Source of the DNA: Glycomyces niveus
GTDB taxonomy: Bacteria; Actinomycetota; Actinomycetes; Mycobacteriales; Micromonosporaceae
Length of the DNA stretch: 64,000 nucleotides
Reading direction: 5' to 3'
Assembly: GCF_017592475.1 (NCBI RefSeq)
Contig: NZ_JAGFNP010000003.1
Coordinates: 186,001-250,000 of the forward strand
Shown here: positions 7,372 to 16,093 of the stretch, in pieces
Layout: each line of letters starts with the position of its first letter
Numbering within the stretch: position 1 is the stretch's first letter
Program-made: the position numbers and the translations under genes
The notes under the pieces: model-generated
The model's database searches: none
What the model was told of the DNA's origin: nothing
What the model saw: the letters and a program-made list of their open reading frames with translations, nothing else

Positions 7372-9564
7372 TCAGCCCTTCTCCAGGAACTCGCCGCGGT
7401 CGGCCGCGAGGTCGTCGACGAGTTCGGCCAGGCCCGGTTCGCCCTTGAGCTGCGGGTCCGCGGCGATGAGCGCGGTCGCTTCGGCGCGGGCCGCCTCGAT
7501 GATGTCCGCGTCCTTGAGCAGCGACAAGAGCTTCACGTGCGACTTCATGCCCGACTGGGCCGCGCCGAGCACGTCGCCTTCGCGGCGCTGCTCCAGGTCG
7601 AGCTCGGCCAGCGCGAACCCGTCGGTGGTGGAGGCGACGGCGTCGAGGCGTTCACGCGACGACGTGCCCTCGGCGGCTTCGCTCACGAGCAGGCACAGGC
7701 CCGGGTGGGCGCCGCGGCCGACGCGGCCGCGGAGCTGGTGGAGCTGGGAGATGCCGAAGCGTTCGGCGTCGAGCACGACCATCGCGGTCGCGTTGGGCAC
7801 GTTGACGCCCACTTCGATGACCGTGGTCGCCACGAGCACGTCGATCTCGCCCGCCGCGTAGGCGCGCATCACACGGTCCTTCTCGTCGGCGTCGAGGCGG
7901 CCGTGCAGCAGGCCGAGGCTGAGGCCCTGGAGCGGGCCGCCGCGCAGGTACTCGATCACGTCGACGACCGCGAGCGGCGGGCGCTTGTCTCCGTTGCCGC
8001 CGTTGTCTTCGGCGTCTTCTCCCCCGACGCGGGGACAGACGACGTAGGCCTGGCGCCCCGCGGCGACCTCCTCGCGGACGCGGTTCCAGGTGCGGGTCAT
8101 CCACCGCTGGTCCGTATAGGGCACCACATGCGTGGCGATGGGTGTGCGGCCGGCCGGAAGCTCGGTGAGGCGACTGGTCTCGAGGTCGCCGTAGACGGTC
8201 ATGGCGACGGTGCGCGGGATCGGCGTGGCGGTCATGACGAGCGTGTGCGGGGTGCGCTTCGCCTTGGCGCGCAAAGCATCCCGCTGCTCGACGCCGAAGC
8301 GGTGCTGCTCGTCGACGACGACGAAGCCGAGGTCGGCGAAGTCGACGCCGTCGTAGAGGAGGGCGTGCGTGCCGATGACGATCCCGGCCGCGTTGGTCTT
8401 GACCTCGTCGAGCACGGTGCGGCGCTGCGCGGCGGTCGCGGATCCGGTGAGGAGGGCGACGCGGGTCGCCTCCGGAGGGGCGCCGAGCTCGCCGCCTTGA
8501 GCGAGGTCGCCGAGCATGTCGACGATCGACCGGTGGTGCTGGGCGGCGAGGACTTCGGTGGGGGCGAGGAGCGCGGCCTGGCCGCCGTGGGCGACGACCT
8601 GGAGCATGGCGCGCAGGGCGACGAGAGTCTTGCCGGAGCCGACGTCGCCTTGGAGGAGCCGGTGCATGGGGTGCTCGCCGGCGAGTTCGGCGGCGATCTC
8701 GTCGCCGACCTGGCGCTGGCCCTCGGTGAGCGCGAAGGGGAGCCGCGCGTCGAAGGCGTCGAGGAGAGCGCCGCCGCGCGCGTAGGCGGTGGCGGCGTCC
8801 CCTGCGGCTTCGGCTTTGCGGCGCACGAGCACGGCCTGCATGACCAGGGCCTCTTGCCATTTGAGGCGCTTCTTGGCCGCGCCGAGGGCCTCATGGGACT
8901 CGGGGCGGTGGATCTGGCGCAGCGCAGTGCCGTAGCCGAGGAGCTTCAGATCCTCGCGCAGGGCGCGCGGGAACGGGTCGGGCGGGGTCGGGACCAGGTC
9001 GAGGACGGTGTGGATGGCCTTGGCGATGTTCCAGGACGGGAGCTCGGCCGTGGCGGGGTAGACGGGGATGAGGGTTCCGGCGAACTCCTGGATGGCGCTG
9101 CCGGGGTCGGCGGCGTCCTCGGCGAGGAGCTGGTACTGCGGCGAGTTGAGCTGGAGGCGGCCGCGGAACTGGGCGACCTTGCCCGCGAAGAGGCCCCAGC
9201 GTCCGGCGACGAGTTCCTTGGCGCGCCAGGCCTGGTTGAAGAACGTGAGGGTGAGGGTGCGCCCGGCCTCGTCGGCGACGATCACTTCGAGGAGGTCGCG
9301 GGGCTTGCCGCCGGGCCTGGCGCCGCGCCCGCGTCCTTTGGGGACGAAGGATTTCTGGACGGCGGCGCGCACCTGCGCGGCGACGGTGACGTCCTCGCCG
9401 ATCTCGAGCGCGCCGAGGTCGGTGCGCTCGCCGCGCTGGGCGTAGCGGAAGGGGTAGTGGCCGATGAGGTCCCCGACGGTCTCGAGGCCGAGGCCGTCCT
9501 TGAGCGCTTCCCAGGTCTTCTTGCCCAGGACCTCGCGCAGCCGGGTGTCCAGCCCAATGGTCAT
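7372..9564 (-). CDS. recG: ATP-dependent DNA helicase RecG
   Basis: Branch-migrating helicase acting on stalled forks and Holliday junctions. The 730-residue protein has an N-terminal wedge/OB domain (to about residue 250) and SF2 helicase motifs in order: I GDVGSGKT, II VDEQHRFG, III TATPIPRT, and VI QLRGRVGRG. The ATG at 9562-9564 overlaps the stop of the DAK2 gene (ATGA), so the two are probably co-translated. A glycine/asparagine-rich insertion (EDNGGNGDK) interrupts the second helicase lobe and is likely a surface loop. Confidence 0.97.
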   Translation of the reverse strand: MTIGLDTRLREVLGKKTWEALKDGLGLETVGDLIGHYPFRYAQRGERTDLGALEIGEDVTVAAQVRAAVQKSFVPKGRGRGARPGGKPRDLLEVIVADEAGRTLTLTFFNQAWRAKELVAGRWGLFAGKVAQFRGRLQLNSPQYQLLAEDAADPGSAIQEFAGTLIPVYPATAELPSWNIAKAIHTVLDLVPTPPDPFPRALREDLKLLGYGTALRQIHRPESHEALGAAKKRLKWQEALVMQAVLVRRKAEAAGDAATAYARGGALLDAFDARLPFALTEGQRQVGDEIAAELAGEHPMHRLLQGDVGSGKTLVALRAMLQVVAHGGQAALLAPTEVLAAQHHRSIVDMLGDLAQGGELGAPPEATRVALLTGSATAAQRRTVLDEVKTNAAGIVIGTHALLYDGVDFADLGFVVVDEQHRFGVEQRDALRAKAKRTPHTLVMTATPIPRTVAMTVYGDLETSRLTELPAGRTPIATHVVPYTDQRWMTRTWNRVREEVAAGRQAYVVCPRVGGEDAEDNGGNGDKRPPLAVVDVIEYLRGGPLQGLSLGLLHGRLDADEKDRVMRAYAAGEIDVLVATTVIEVGVNVPNATAMVVLDAERFGISQLHQLRGRVGRGAHPGLCLLVSEAAEGTSSRERLDAVASTTDGFALAELDLEQRREGDVLGAAQSGMKSHVKLLSLLKDADIIEAARAEATALIAADPQLKGEPGLAELVDDLAADRGEFLEKG

Positions 9565-11189
9565 TCGGCTCCTAGCAGCAGCAGCGGTTCGTCGTCTCCG
9601 GCGGGCAGCTGCTGGATCTCCACCAGCGGCCACGCCTCCCGGACATGATCGCTCAAGGCTGTGACAATTCCGGCGTTCGAACCGGCGCCGGGCAGGACGG
9701 TGAGGAGTTCGGCGCCGTCGGCGCAGAGGCGATCGGCGAGGTCGCGGGCGGCCTCGACCGGGTCGGTCGCCGCGTTCTTGACGAGGTCGCGGATGACGAC
9801 GGCGAAGCCCTTGTCGCCCTTGCGGACTTCGCCCATGCGGCAGGCCTTGACCGCCTCGGCCATGGCGGTGACGTCGTCGTCGAACTCCCGCTCGGGATCG
9901 TGGACGGCGACGGCGGCGGCCGCTTGGACGACGGTCGCGGCGGGGATCGAGGCGGCCTGGCGGCCTTCGTTCCGGGCGGACTCGACGGCGCGGTGGACGG
10001 CGCGGTCGGCGTCGGGGCCGGTGAGCACGACGACGCTCGCGGCGCCGCCGTCGAACGCGGCGGCGAGCTCGGCGCCGACGGTCGCGGCGGTCGCCGTTCG
10101 GCAGCCCTCGCCCTGCAGGAAGGCGCGCATGCTCGCGGCCGCGGTGATGACGACGAGCGCGCGTTCCGGCTCCTCGGCGACCGGGGGCGAGTGGTGGCGC
10201 GCGGGGACGGCGTGCATGCGGGCGCTCGCGTGGTGTCCGCCGAGGGTGTCGTCGAAGCGGGTCACGGAGATGCGGTGGACGCGGCCGCGCTCGATCCCGG
10301 CCTCGATGGCCGCGCCGATGTCGTTGACGTGCACGTGGACGTTGAACGTGGTGACGTCCTTGGCGGCGCGCGAGCCGATGATGACCACCGAGTCGCCGAG
10401 CGCGGTGAGGCGGTGGCGCAGGTCGGCGGCGGCCGCCGCGTTCGCCTCGAGGAGGTACTGGACCTCGTAGCCGTAGACCTCCGAGCCGGTCTCTCGCGGG
10501 ACCTCCTCGACTTCGGAGACGGTGCGCACGCGGTGGCGTTCGAGGAGGTCGAGCGCGCCGGTCGAGACCGAGCCGGTGAGCGTCTCGACGAGCGCTTCGA
10601 GGATCACGGTGAGCGCGAGCCCCCCGGCGTCCACAACCCCGGCGCGGGCGAGCGCCGGCAGCTGCCCGGGAGTGGCCGCGACGGCTTCCGAGGCGGCCTC
10701 GGCGGCCGCGCGAGAGGCCGAGACGAGGCCGAACGGCGCGGCCTTCCCGGCGGCCGAGGCCGCGGCCTCGGCGACGGTCAGGATGGTCCCGGCGGTGGGG
10801 ACGGCGACGGCCGCGGTGGCGGCGTCGGTCGCGGCGCGCAGCCCGGCGGCGAAGCCCTTGGCGTCGATCTCGTCGCTGTTCCAGACGTCGGCGAGGCCGC
10901 GGAGCATCTGGGCGAGGATCACGCCGGAGTTGCCGCGGGCCGAGAGGAGCGCGCGCCCGGCGGCCTCGTCGAGGAGCGGTTCGAGGGCGAGCCCGGGCGT
11001 GCCGCCCTGGAACGCGGCCTGCAGGGTCGCGACCATGTTCGTGGCCGTGTCGGAGTCGGCGACGGGGAAGACGTTGAGCTCGTCGACGCTGCGCCGGTGG
11101 CGGGTCAGCGTGTCGATGGCGCGTGCGGCCCACTCGCGCATGATGTCGGCGTCGAGAAGCTGTCGTCCGGTTTCAGGGATTTCCACCAC
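9561..11189 (-). CDS. DAK2 / FakA-type kinase-domain protein
   Basis: A 542-residue protein with an N-terminal DAK2 (DhaL-like) ATP-binding domain to about residue 200 and a C-terminal FakA-like region ending in ALSDHVREAWPLVEIQQL. The Mg-ATP motif reads NVFPVADSDTATNM; the metal-binding Asp residues are kept. FakA of Staphylococcus phosphorylates fatty acids bound to FakB, and YloV in Bacillus is the homologue. In actinobacteria the gene usually lies between rpmB and recG, as here, but the substrate has not been shown. It is coupled to recG by an ATGA overlap. I leave the symbol blank because a fatty-acid kinase role is an inference. Confidence 0.88.
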   Translation of the reverse strand: MVEIPETGRQLLDADIMREWAARAIDTLTRHRRSVDELNVFPVADSDTATNMVATLQAAFQGGTPGLALEPLLDEAAGRALLSARGNSGVILAQMLRGLADVWNSDEIDAKGFAAGLRAATDAATAAVAVPTAGTILTVAEAAASAAGKAAPFGLVSASRAAAEAASEAVAATPGQLPALARAGVVDAGGLALTVILEALVETLTGSVSTGALDLLERHRVRTVSEVEEVPRETGSEVYGYEVQYLLEANAAAAADLRHRLTALGDSVVIIGSRAAKDVTTFNVHVHVNDIGAAIEAGIERGRVHRISVTRFDDTLGGHHASARMHAVPARHHSPPVAEEPERALVVITAAASMRAFLQGEGCRTATAATVGAELAAAFDGGAASVVVLTGPDADRAVHRAVESARNEGRQAASIPAATVVQAAAAVAVHDPEREFDDDVTAMAEAVKACRMGEVRKGDKGFAVVIRDLVKNAATDPVEAARDLADRLCADGAELLTVLPGAGSNAGIVTALSDHVREAWPLVEIQQLPAGDDEPLLLLGAE

Positions 11190-11246
11190 GGGCTCAGAGG
11201 ATACGCCCTCGCGGGGCCGTTGCGGGGGTTCGGACGCCGGAAAAGG

Positions 11247-11280
11247 GACCGGCCCGCGCGCTCTCGCGCGCGGGCCGGTC
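11247..11280 (-). terminator. GC-rich hairpin after the proline-rich membrane gene
   Basis: A perfect 15-base-pair stem (11247-11261 with 11266-11280) closes on TCTC. It lies between the end of the gene at 11308 and the start of the DAK2 gene at 11189, so it separates the two transcription units. Confidence 0.75.
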
Positions 11281-11307
11281 GATGCCTTGGCGTGTCGGAG
11301 CCTCGGG

Positions 11308-12495
11308 CTATGAGCCGAAACTGAGGCTGCCGCGGGCCGCCTCCAGGGCCTCGACCTGGTCGGCGGAGGCCGACCCGGCGAAGCCGACGTAGCCGTCCCC
11401 GTTCTCGATGATCGCGGTCATCACCGTCAGGTCGCCGACCGTGAAGGTGCTGAACTGCGCCGAGCGGGCGTCGACCCGGTACTGGACGATCTGGGCGCCT
11501 TCGGCGGCGCCGCCGGCCCAGGTCGCGGCCAGGTTCTGCAGGTTGGTGGCGATGTCGGGCAGCGGCACGTCGGGGCCGGCGCCGATCGCGGCCGGGTCGA
11601 GCGCGCCGAAGAACACCGTCGGGCCGGAGCCGCCCAGGACGAGGCCGGTCGGCGTCGTGAACCCGCCGGGCGGGTTGGCCGCCTCGGTGGAGCCTTCGGC
11701 GGCGAGGATGCTCAGTCCGGAGGCCTCGTCGGCGACGACGTTCCCGGCGGTCGGGTCGGGCGACTGGCTCTCGACGGCCTGGCTGCTCTCGATCGTGCCT
11801 TCGGTCCCGTTGCCGTTGTCGAGCGGGTTGAAGAGGATGAAGCCGCCGACGCCGAGAGCCAGCGCGATGACCACGATCCCGGCGACGATGAGCCACATCG
11901 GGCCCTTGCCGCCCTTCTTCTTGTTCTTGCGCTGGATCGTGTCGGGCGCGCCCCACGGCTGTGCGCCGCCGCCCGAGACGGGCACGAGCTGGCCGCCCTG
12001 GGGGCCGAACTGGCCGCCGAACGGGGGCTGGCCGACCGGGGACGAGACGGGCATCCCCGAGACCGGCATGCCTGAGGCGGGGATCGACGACACGGGGGGC
12101 ATCCCGGAGACCGGCATGCCCGAGACGGGCATGCCGCCGGAGGGCCCGAACGGGTCGGAGACCGAGGGCGGCGGCGGGGACGCCTGGAACGGCTGCTGCG
12201 GCTGCGGGGGCATGCCCTGGAAGGCCTGCTGCTGCGGCGCGTCGAACGGGGAGACGGGGACTCCCGGGGGCGGGCCGTACTGCTGGGGCGGCGGCTGGCC
12301 GGGTCCGCCGACGTACTTGACGGTCCCGTCCTCTTCGACCGGGACGCCCTGCCGGCCCGACTGCGCCATGCGCTGACTCTCCGGCGACCAGGGCGCCTGC
12401 TCCTCCTGCGGAGGCTGCTCGTTCGGTCGGTACACCGGGGGCTGTTGCTGCGGCGGCTGCCAGCCGTCGGCAGGCTGCTGCGGGGTGTGGCTCAT
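11308..12495 (-). CDS. Proline-rich single-pass membrane protein, unknown function
   Basis: A 395-residue protein in three parts. Residues 1-185 are Pro/Gln/Gly-rich and likely disordered, with several copies of the pentapeptide GMPVS. A basic stretch (RKNKKKGGKG) precedes one transmembrane helix at about residues 200-222 (LIVAGIVVIALALGVGGFIL). The outer part of about 170 residues looks folded and includes a closing segment on TFTVGDLTVMTAIIENG. This layout (cytoplasmic proline-rich arm, one helix, small external domain) is common in actinobacterial envelope proteins. I do not recognise the external domain. It has its own terminator and probably its own promoter in the 377-base gap upstream. 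Confidence 0.7.
   Translation of the reverse strand: MSHTPQQPADGWQPPQQQPPVYRPNEQPPQEEQAPWSPESQRMAQSGRQGVPVEEDGTVKYVGGPGQPPPQQYGPPPGVPVSPFDAPQQQAFQGMPPQPQQPFQASPPPPSVSDPFGPSGGMPVSGMPVSGMPPVSSIPASGMPVSGMPVSSPVGQPPFGGQFGPQGGQLVPVSGGGAQPWGAPDTIQRKNKKKGGKGPMWLIVAGIVVIALALGVGGFILFNPLDNGNGTEGTIESSQAVESQSPDPTAGNVVADEASGLSILAAEGSTEAANPPGGFTTPTGLVLGGSGPTVFFGALDPAAIGAGPDVPLPDIATNLQNLAATWAGGAAEGAQIVQYRVDARSAQFSTFTVGDLTVMTAIIENGDGYVGFAGSASADQVEALEAARGSLSFGS
12028..12137 (-). repeat. GMPVS-encoding degenerate tandem repeat
   Basis: Inside the proline-rich gene, this stretch encodes several GMPVS or near copies (GMPPVSS, SIPASGMPVS). At DNA level the units are 15-base variants of GGCATGCCNGAGACC read on the plus strand. 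Repeat number may vary between strains. Confidence 0.6.
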
Positions 12496-12872
12496 GTTCG
12501 ACTCACCAAAGAAGATATGGGCATCGGCACATCATGTGTATGCGGCCAGCCTACGGGATCTGAACCCATCCTAGAGTCACCAACGGTAGCCGACCGCGGC
12601 AGCCGCCACAGCGCAGCGCCGCCGCGGATCGTCCTGGGAGGACCGACGAACCGACGCGATCCGGGCTTGGGTCCGATTGCGGCGCAGGTGTTCCGCCCGG
12701 GGAGGACCGGACCCGTACTAGGGCCGTCCCGGCTGCCGGGGGCGAGGCCTCCGGGGGCTGTGGCGCAGGTCCCGCCACCTGGATGGCCGGTGCTCCGCCG
12801 GGTCCGTTAGAATTACCGGGTTGCCCGCCGTCGGGGTGGGCCGAATGAACGTCAATGCAGGAGTTTTGGATT
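12496..12872. other. 377-base divergent intergenic region upstream of rpmB
   Basis: The region lies between the proline-rich membrane gene (minus) and rpmB (plus). A TAGGAT hexamer on the minus strand (12569-12574) and a TAGAAT hexamer on the plus strand (near 12805-12811) are plausible -10 boxes, but neither has a clear -35 partner. The rest is GC-rich with several short inverted repeats and no credible gene. The leader before rpmB ends in AGGAG, about ten bases before its ATG. Confidence 0.4.
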
Positions 12873-13064
12873 ATGTCGAGCGTGTGTGAAGTCTGCGCCA
12901 AGCGCCCGGGCTTCGGCAACAACGTCCCGTGGTCCCACAAGAAGACCCGTCGTCGTTGGAACCCGAACCTGCAGACCATCCGCATCGCGACTGGCTCCGG
13001 TGACAACAAGCGCCGCGCCAAGGTCTGCACTTCGTGCATCAAGGCCGGCAAGGTCACCCGCTAA
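12873..13064 (+). CDS. rpmB: 50S ribosomal protein L28
   Basis: A 63-residue ribosomal protein: MSSVCEVCAKRPGFGNNV at the start, SHKKTRRRWNPNLQ in the middle, and a C-terminal KVCTSCIKAGKVTR. Two CxxC pairs (CEVC and CTSC) mark the zinc-binding paralogue. I start at the ATG at 12873 rather than an in-frame ATG six codons upstream, because homology begins there and AGGAG is correctly spaced. A stem-loop follows directly, so rpmB is a single-gene unit. The DAK2 and recG genes, often co-directional with rpmB, run the other way here. Confidence 0.96.
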   Translation: MSSVCEVCAKRPGFGNNVPWSHKKTRRRWNPNLQTIRIATGSGDNKRRAKVCTSCIKAGKVTR

Positions 13065-13086
13065 GGGCTGACGCCGCGAAGTCTTA

Positions 13087-13113
13087 CGCCGCCGGGGCAC
13101 CGCCCCGGCGGCG
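13087..13113 (+). terminator. Terminator of rpmB
   Basis: A 12-base-pair perfect stem (13087-13098 with 13102-13113) with loop ACC, followed by CTTTGTC, 22 bases after the rpmB stop codon. Confidence 0.8.
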
Positions 13114-13351
13114 CTTTGTCGTACCCGGAATCGGATGCGTTCGGACCACCGCGCGGCGTTACCGAGGCAAGCAGCGCCTGCGATTGCGGCGCTGCCGCGA
13201 CAAGTACCGGCCGTGATTGCGGCGACATCACGACTCGATCGGGTGCCGTTCTGTCCGACCGGGCGGGGACGCTGGACCTACCCACCCAGGGCTGGTGGTC
13301 CGCCCGCCGCGCCGCCGGCCTTACCGTGCCTCGCGCCCGCACGCGCTCGTT

Positions 13352-14389
13352 CTACCGCTCACTTCGCCGGTAGCGCGGGGGCGGCGACAAGGCGAAGCCT
13401 CTCGCCCGCCGCTCTCCTAACTCCTTCGTGAAGTGCTCCCAGCCCGTCGGGCCGGTCCAGCGGTGGCCGTCGACCGTGACGCCGGCGCCTTCGCTCACGG
13501 TGCCGATGCGGCGCCAGCCTTCGGGGAGGAGCACGTCGGGTGGGAAGACCGCCGCGAGCGCGTGGTCTTCGCCGCCGCTGAGGAGCCAGTTGCGGGCGTC
13601 GGCGCCGAGGGCTTCGGCGGCGTTGCGCATCGGCTCGGGTACCGGGAGGGCGGCGGTGTCGACGTCGATGGCGACGCCGGAGTCGTCGGCGATGTGGCCG
13701 ACGTCGGCGAGGAGCCCGTCGGAGACGTCGATCATGGCGTGCGCGCCCATGAGGGCGGCGTCACGTCCGGCCGGGTACGGCGGCTGCGGCCGACGGTAGG
13801 CGCCGACGAGCGCGCCCGGGGATCGGAAGCCGCGGGAGAGCACGTTGAGGCCGGCGGCGGCCCAGCCGATCCGGCCGGCCAGCGCGAGCACGTCGCCGGG
13901 CCGGGCTCCGGACCGCGTGACCGGTTCGCGGCCTTCGAGGTCGCCGAGGGCGGTGACGGTGACGGTGAGGAGGTCGCCGCGGGTGGTGTCGCCGCCGATG
14001 ACGGCCGCGCCGACTGCGGCGGCTTCGGCGGCGAGGCCCGAGGCGAGCCCTTCGAGCCATTCGGCGGGCAGGTCCTGCGGGGCGGCGACGGCGGCGAGGA
14101 GCGCGGTGGGGCGGGCGCCCATGGCGGCGATGTCGGCGAAGTTCGCGGCGGCGGCCTTGTGCCCGACGTCGGCGGCGGAGCACCAGTCGCGGCGGAAGTG
14201 GTTGCCTTCGACGAGCATGTCGGTGCAGGCGACCACGCGGCCGTCGGGGGCGGTGACGACGGCGGCGTCGTCGCCGGGGCCGAGGACGACGGCGGGGGTG
14301 GTCGCGAAGTGGCGCGTGAAGCGCTCGATGAGGCGGAACTCGCCGACCTCGGCGACGGTCTCACTCACGTGGGGCTCATTCCTCGGCAT
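13352..14389 (-). CDS. thiL: Thiamine-monophosphate kinase
   Basis: Phosphorylates thiamine monophosphate to the diphosphate cofactor. The 345-residue protein belongs to the PurM/AIR-synthase fold family. Motifs seen: VLGPGDDAAVV at about residue 35, DMLVEGNHFRRDW, AANFADIAAMGARP, and MIDVSDGLLADVGHIA. These contain the metal- and nucleotide-binding Asp residues. The start could be the ATG at 14389 or a GTG seven codons later; neither changes the domain. It is divergent from the Lrp-type gene and convergent with rpmB. The C-terminal tail is rich in Arg and Ser. Confidence 0.93.
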   Translation of the reverse strand: MPRNEPHVSETVAEVGEFRLIERFTRHFATTPAVVLGPGDDAAVVTAPDGRVVACTDMLVEGNHFRRDWCSAADVGHKAAAANFADIAAMGARPTALLAAVAAPQDLPAEWLEGLASGLAAEAAAVGAAVIGGDTTRGDLLTVTVTALGDLEGREPVTRSGARPGDVLALAGRIGWAAAGLNVLSRGFRSPGALVGAYRRPQPPYPAGRDAALMGAHAMIDVSDGLLADVGHIADDSGVAIDVDTAALPVPEPMRNAAEALGADARNWLLSGGEDHALAAVFPPDVLLPEGWRRIGTVSEGAGVTVDGHRWTGPTGWEHFTKELGERRARGFALSPPPRYRRSER

Positions 14390-14512
14390 TTGAAGGTCGC
14401 TGGATGACTGGGTAATCTTCGCTCAAGGGCGTTCGCGAAGCGGTCAGGCCCGCCCGTGTCGGGTCGGGCCTCACGATCCCGTTCCGCCCTTGCTCCTGAG
14501 GGGGACTGCCGC

Positions 14513-14746
14513 ATGGTGCAGGCGTACATCCTGGTTCAGACCGAGGTCGGCATGGCCGACCAGGTCGCCGAGGCCGTTTCGGCGCTCGAGGGCGCGGTCC
14601 GGGTCGACATCGTGACCGGCCCGTACGACGTGGTCGTGCTCACCGAGGCCGCCTCCGCGGACCATCTGCGGGCGCTCGTGGTGAGTAGAGTCCAGCGGGT
14701 GGCGGGCATTACCCGCACGTTGACCTGTTCGATTCTCAACGCCTGA
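14513..14746 (+). CDS. Stand-alone Lrp/AsnC ligand-binding (RAM) domain protein
   Basis: A 77-residue protein that consists only of the ligand-sensing RAM domain of the Lrp/AsnC family (MVQAYILVQTEVGMADQVAE, then VTGPYDVVVLTEA). It lacks the DNA-binding helix-turn-helix. Such stand-alone domains form multimers and may bind amino acids or partner with full-length regulators. In actinobacteria it is commonly found next to thiL and DUF3515, as here. The ATG at 14513 is chosen because the domain starts exactly there; DUF3515 follows after eight bases. Confidence 0.88.
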   Translation: MVQAYILVQTEVGMADQVAEAVSALEGAVRVDIVTGPYDVVVLTEAASADHLRALVVSRVQRVAGITRTLTCSILNA

Positions 14747-14754
14747 GGAGCGCG

Positions 14755-15294
14755 GTGGGTTCCGAGAAGAAGTCGCGGCTTCCGGCGGTCGTGGCGACCG
14801 TCGTGGCGGTGCCCGTGGCGGTCGTCGCCGGTGTGCTGGTGTTCAACGCGATCGCGCCCGAGGCGGAGCCGGAGCACGAGGACCTGTCGCCGGTGTCGGT
14901 CGAGGCGCCCTCGCTGAGCGAAGAGGACGCGGTGATCTGCCTGGCGCTCACGGCGACCGTGCCGGAGAAGGCGGGCGGCCTGCAGGCGCGGCCGGTCGAG
15001 GGCGGCGCGGGCGCGGCGGAGTCGGTCATGGCGTACGGCGACCCGGCGGCGGTGGCGACCTGCGGGGTCGAACCCGTGGCGGTCGAGGACACGGCGCTGG
15101 TCTACAAGCTCAACGGGGTCTGCTGGTACTCGGACGAGGCGGGCCTGGAGTGGACGACGCTCGACCGGCAGGTGCCGGTCGGCGTGAGCGTGCCGGAGGC
15201 GAACGAGCAGCCGGTCGACGTCTTGAACGACCTCTCCACGGTGATCGCGGCGAAGATTCCGGCGTCCGCCGAAGCGCCGACCGGGTGCGCGTGA
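14755..15294 (+). CDS. DUF3515 family membrane-anchored protein
   Basis: A 179-residue protein with one hydrophobic helix at about residues 10-32 and an extracellular domain with conserved Cys residues (ICLALTATVP, ATCGVEP, GVCWYSDE, a terminal Cys). The family is actinobacterial and usually encoded near ddl and thiL; its function is unknown. The GTG start is preceded by GAGGAG. The stop overlaps the start of the DNA glycosylase (GTGA), so Lrp-like, DUF3515 and glycosylase genes probably form one unit. Confidence 0.85.
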   Translation: MGSEKKSRLPAVVATVVAVPVAVVAGVLVFNAIAPEAEPEHEDLSPVSVEAPSLSEEDAVICLALTATVPEKAGGLQARPVEGGAGAAESVMAYGDPAAVATCGVEPVAVEDTALVYKLNGVCWYSDEAGLEWTTLDRQVPVGVSVPEANEQPVDVLNDLSTVIAAKIPASAEAPTGCA

Positions 15295-15881
15295 GCGCTG
15301 CGCTCCAGCGCGCGTTCTTCGCGCGCGATTCGGTCAAGGTGGCCCCGGAGCTGCTGGGCTGCATGGTGACCGCGAACGGCGTGACCGTACGGCTCACTGA
15401 GGTCGAGGCCTACCGCGAGGACGACCCGGCTTCGCATTCCTTCCGCGGCGAGACCGCGCGGACCGCCGTCATGTTCGGCCCGCCCGGCTTCCTATACGTC
15501 TATTTCACCTACGGAATGCATTTCTGCGCGAACCTGGTGTGCGGCCCCGACGGCTCGGGCGCGGCGGTGCTGCTGCGCGCCGGTGAGGTCGTGGCCGGCG
15601 TCGAGGCGGCGCGCGAGCGGCGCGGCGCGAAGGTGCCGGACCGGGACCTCGCGCGCGGTCCGGCGCGGCTCGCGCAGGCGATGGGCTGGGACCGCGAGGA
15701 CGACGGCCGCGACATGGTCGGCGCGGTCATGCAGGGCACGGGCGCGGCGGCGGTCGCGGCCGGGCCGCGCACCGGCATCACGAAGGCGGCCGACACGAAC
15801 TGGCGGTTCTGGATCCCCGGCGACCGCTTCGTCTCCCCGTACAAGCGCCACCCGAAGGCGCCGCCCGCGTCGGCGGACTGA
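15291..15881 (+). CDS. DNA-3-methyladenine glycosylase (Mpg/AAG family)
   Basis: Base-excision glycosylase for alkylated and deaminated purines. The 196-residue protein shows the family landmarks: APELLGCMV, the catalytic Glu in LTEVEAYRE, then SHSFRGETARTAVMFGPPG and YVYFTYGMHFCANLV. The C-terminal part includes ITKAADTNWRFWIPGD, which lines the binding pocket. The GTG at 15291 overlaps the DUF3515 stop codon; in-frame upstream sequence is out-of-family. Normal length for the bacterial family. Confidence 0.95.
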   Translation: MSAALQRAFFARDSVKVAPELLGCMVTANGVTVRLTEVEAYREDDPASHSFRGETARTAVMFGPPGFLYVYFTYGMHFCANLVCGPDGSGAAVLLRAGEVVAGVEAARERRGAKVPDRDLARGPARLAQAMGWDREDDGRDMVGAVMQGTGAAAVAAGPRTGITKAADTNWRFWIPGDRFVSPYKRHPKAPPASAD

Positions 15882-16029
15882 GCGGACAGCGCGGCGGTTC
15901 GGCCTGGCGGGCGTACGCGCTGAACGGGTCGGGCGCGGGGGCGCGCGACACGGGGCGCGAGCGCTGCGGGCCTGCTACCCGCCCGGGGGGTGGATCGGCG
16001 CCTGCGGCAAGCATCCCTGCCGGGTACGA

Positions 16030-16067
16030 CGATCCGGCCGGAGCAATGGTGCGGTCCGGCCGGATCG
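16030..16067. terminator. Hairpin between the convergent glycosylase and GH26-like genes
   Basis: A 12-base-pair perfect stem (16030-16041 with 16056-16067) with a 14-base loop, 27 bases beyond the end of the GH26-like gene and after the DNA glycosylase. It could stop transcription in both directions. Confidence 0.6.
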
Positions 16068-16093
16068 TGACGAGTGTCATGTCGCGTCGCGGG

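Noticed and set aside
7537..9648. 703-codon plus-strand frame opposite recG
   Set aside because: Antisense shadow of recG; the composition (Gly, Val, Glu, Ala) mirrors the codon pattern of the real gene.
7372..11133. A single 1253-residue minus-strand protein reading from the DAK2 region into RecG
   Set aside because: The first 520 residues are an out-of-frame Arg-rich reading of the DAK2 gene. RecG starts at the ATG at 9564, which overlaps the DAK2 stop codon.
9645..11324. 559-codon plus-strand frame opposite the DAK2 gene
   Set aside because: Antisense shadow; no ribosome site and no recognisable motif.
12530..12590. Possible tRNA 3' half (a GATCTGAACCC-like stretch)
   Set aside because: No matching acceptor stem or anticodon arm could be drawn, so no tRNA is called.
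13114..13351. Short open frames between the rpmB terminator and thiL
   Set aside because: All are Arg/Ala/Pro-rich, lack a ribosome site and conflict in frame with each other. I see no gene there.
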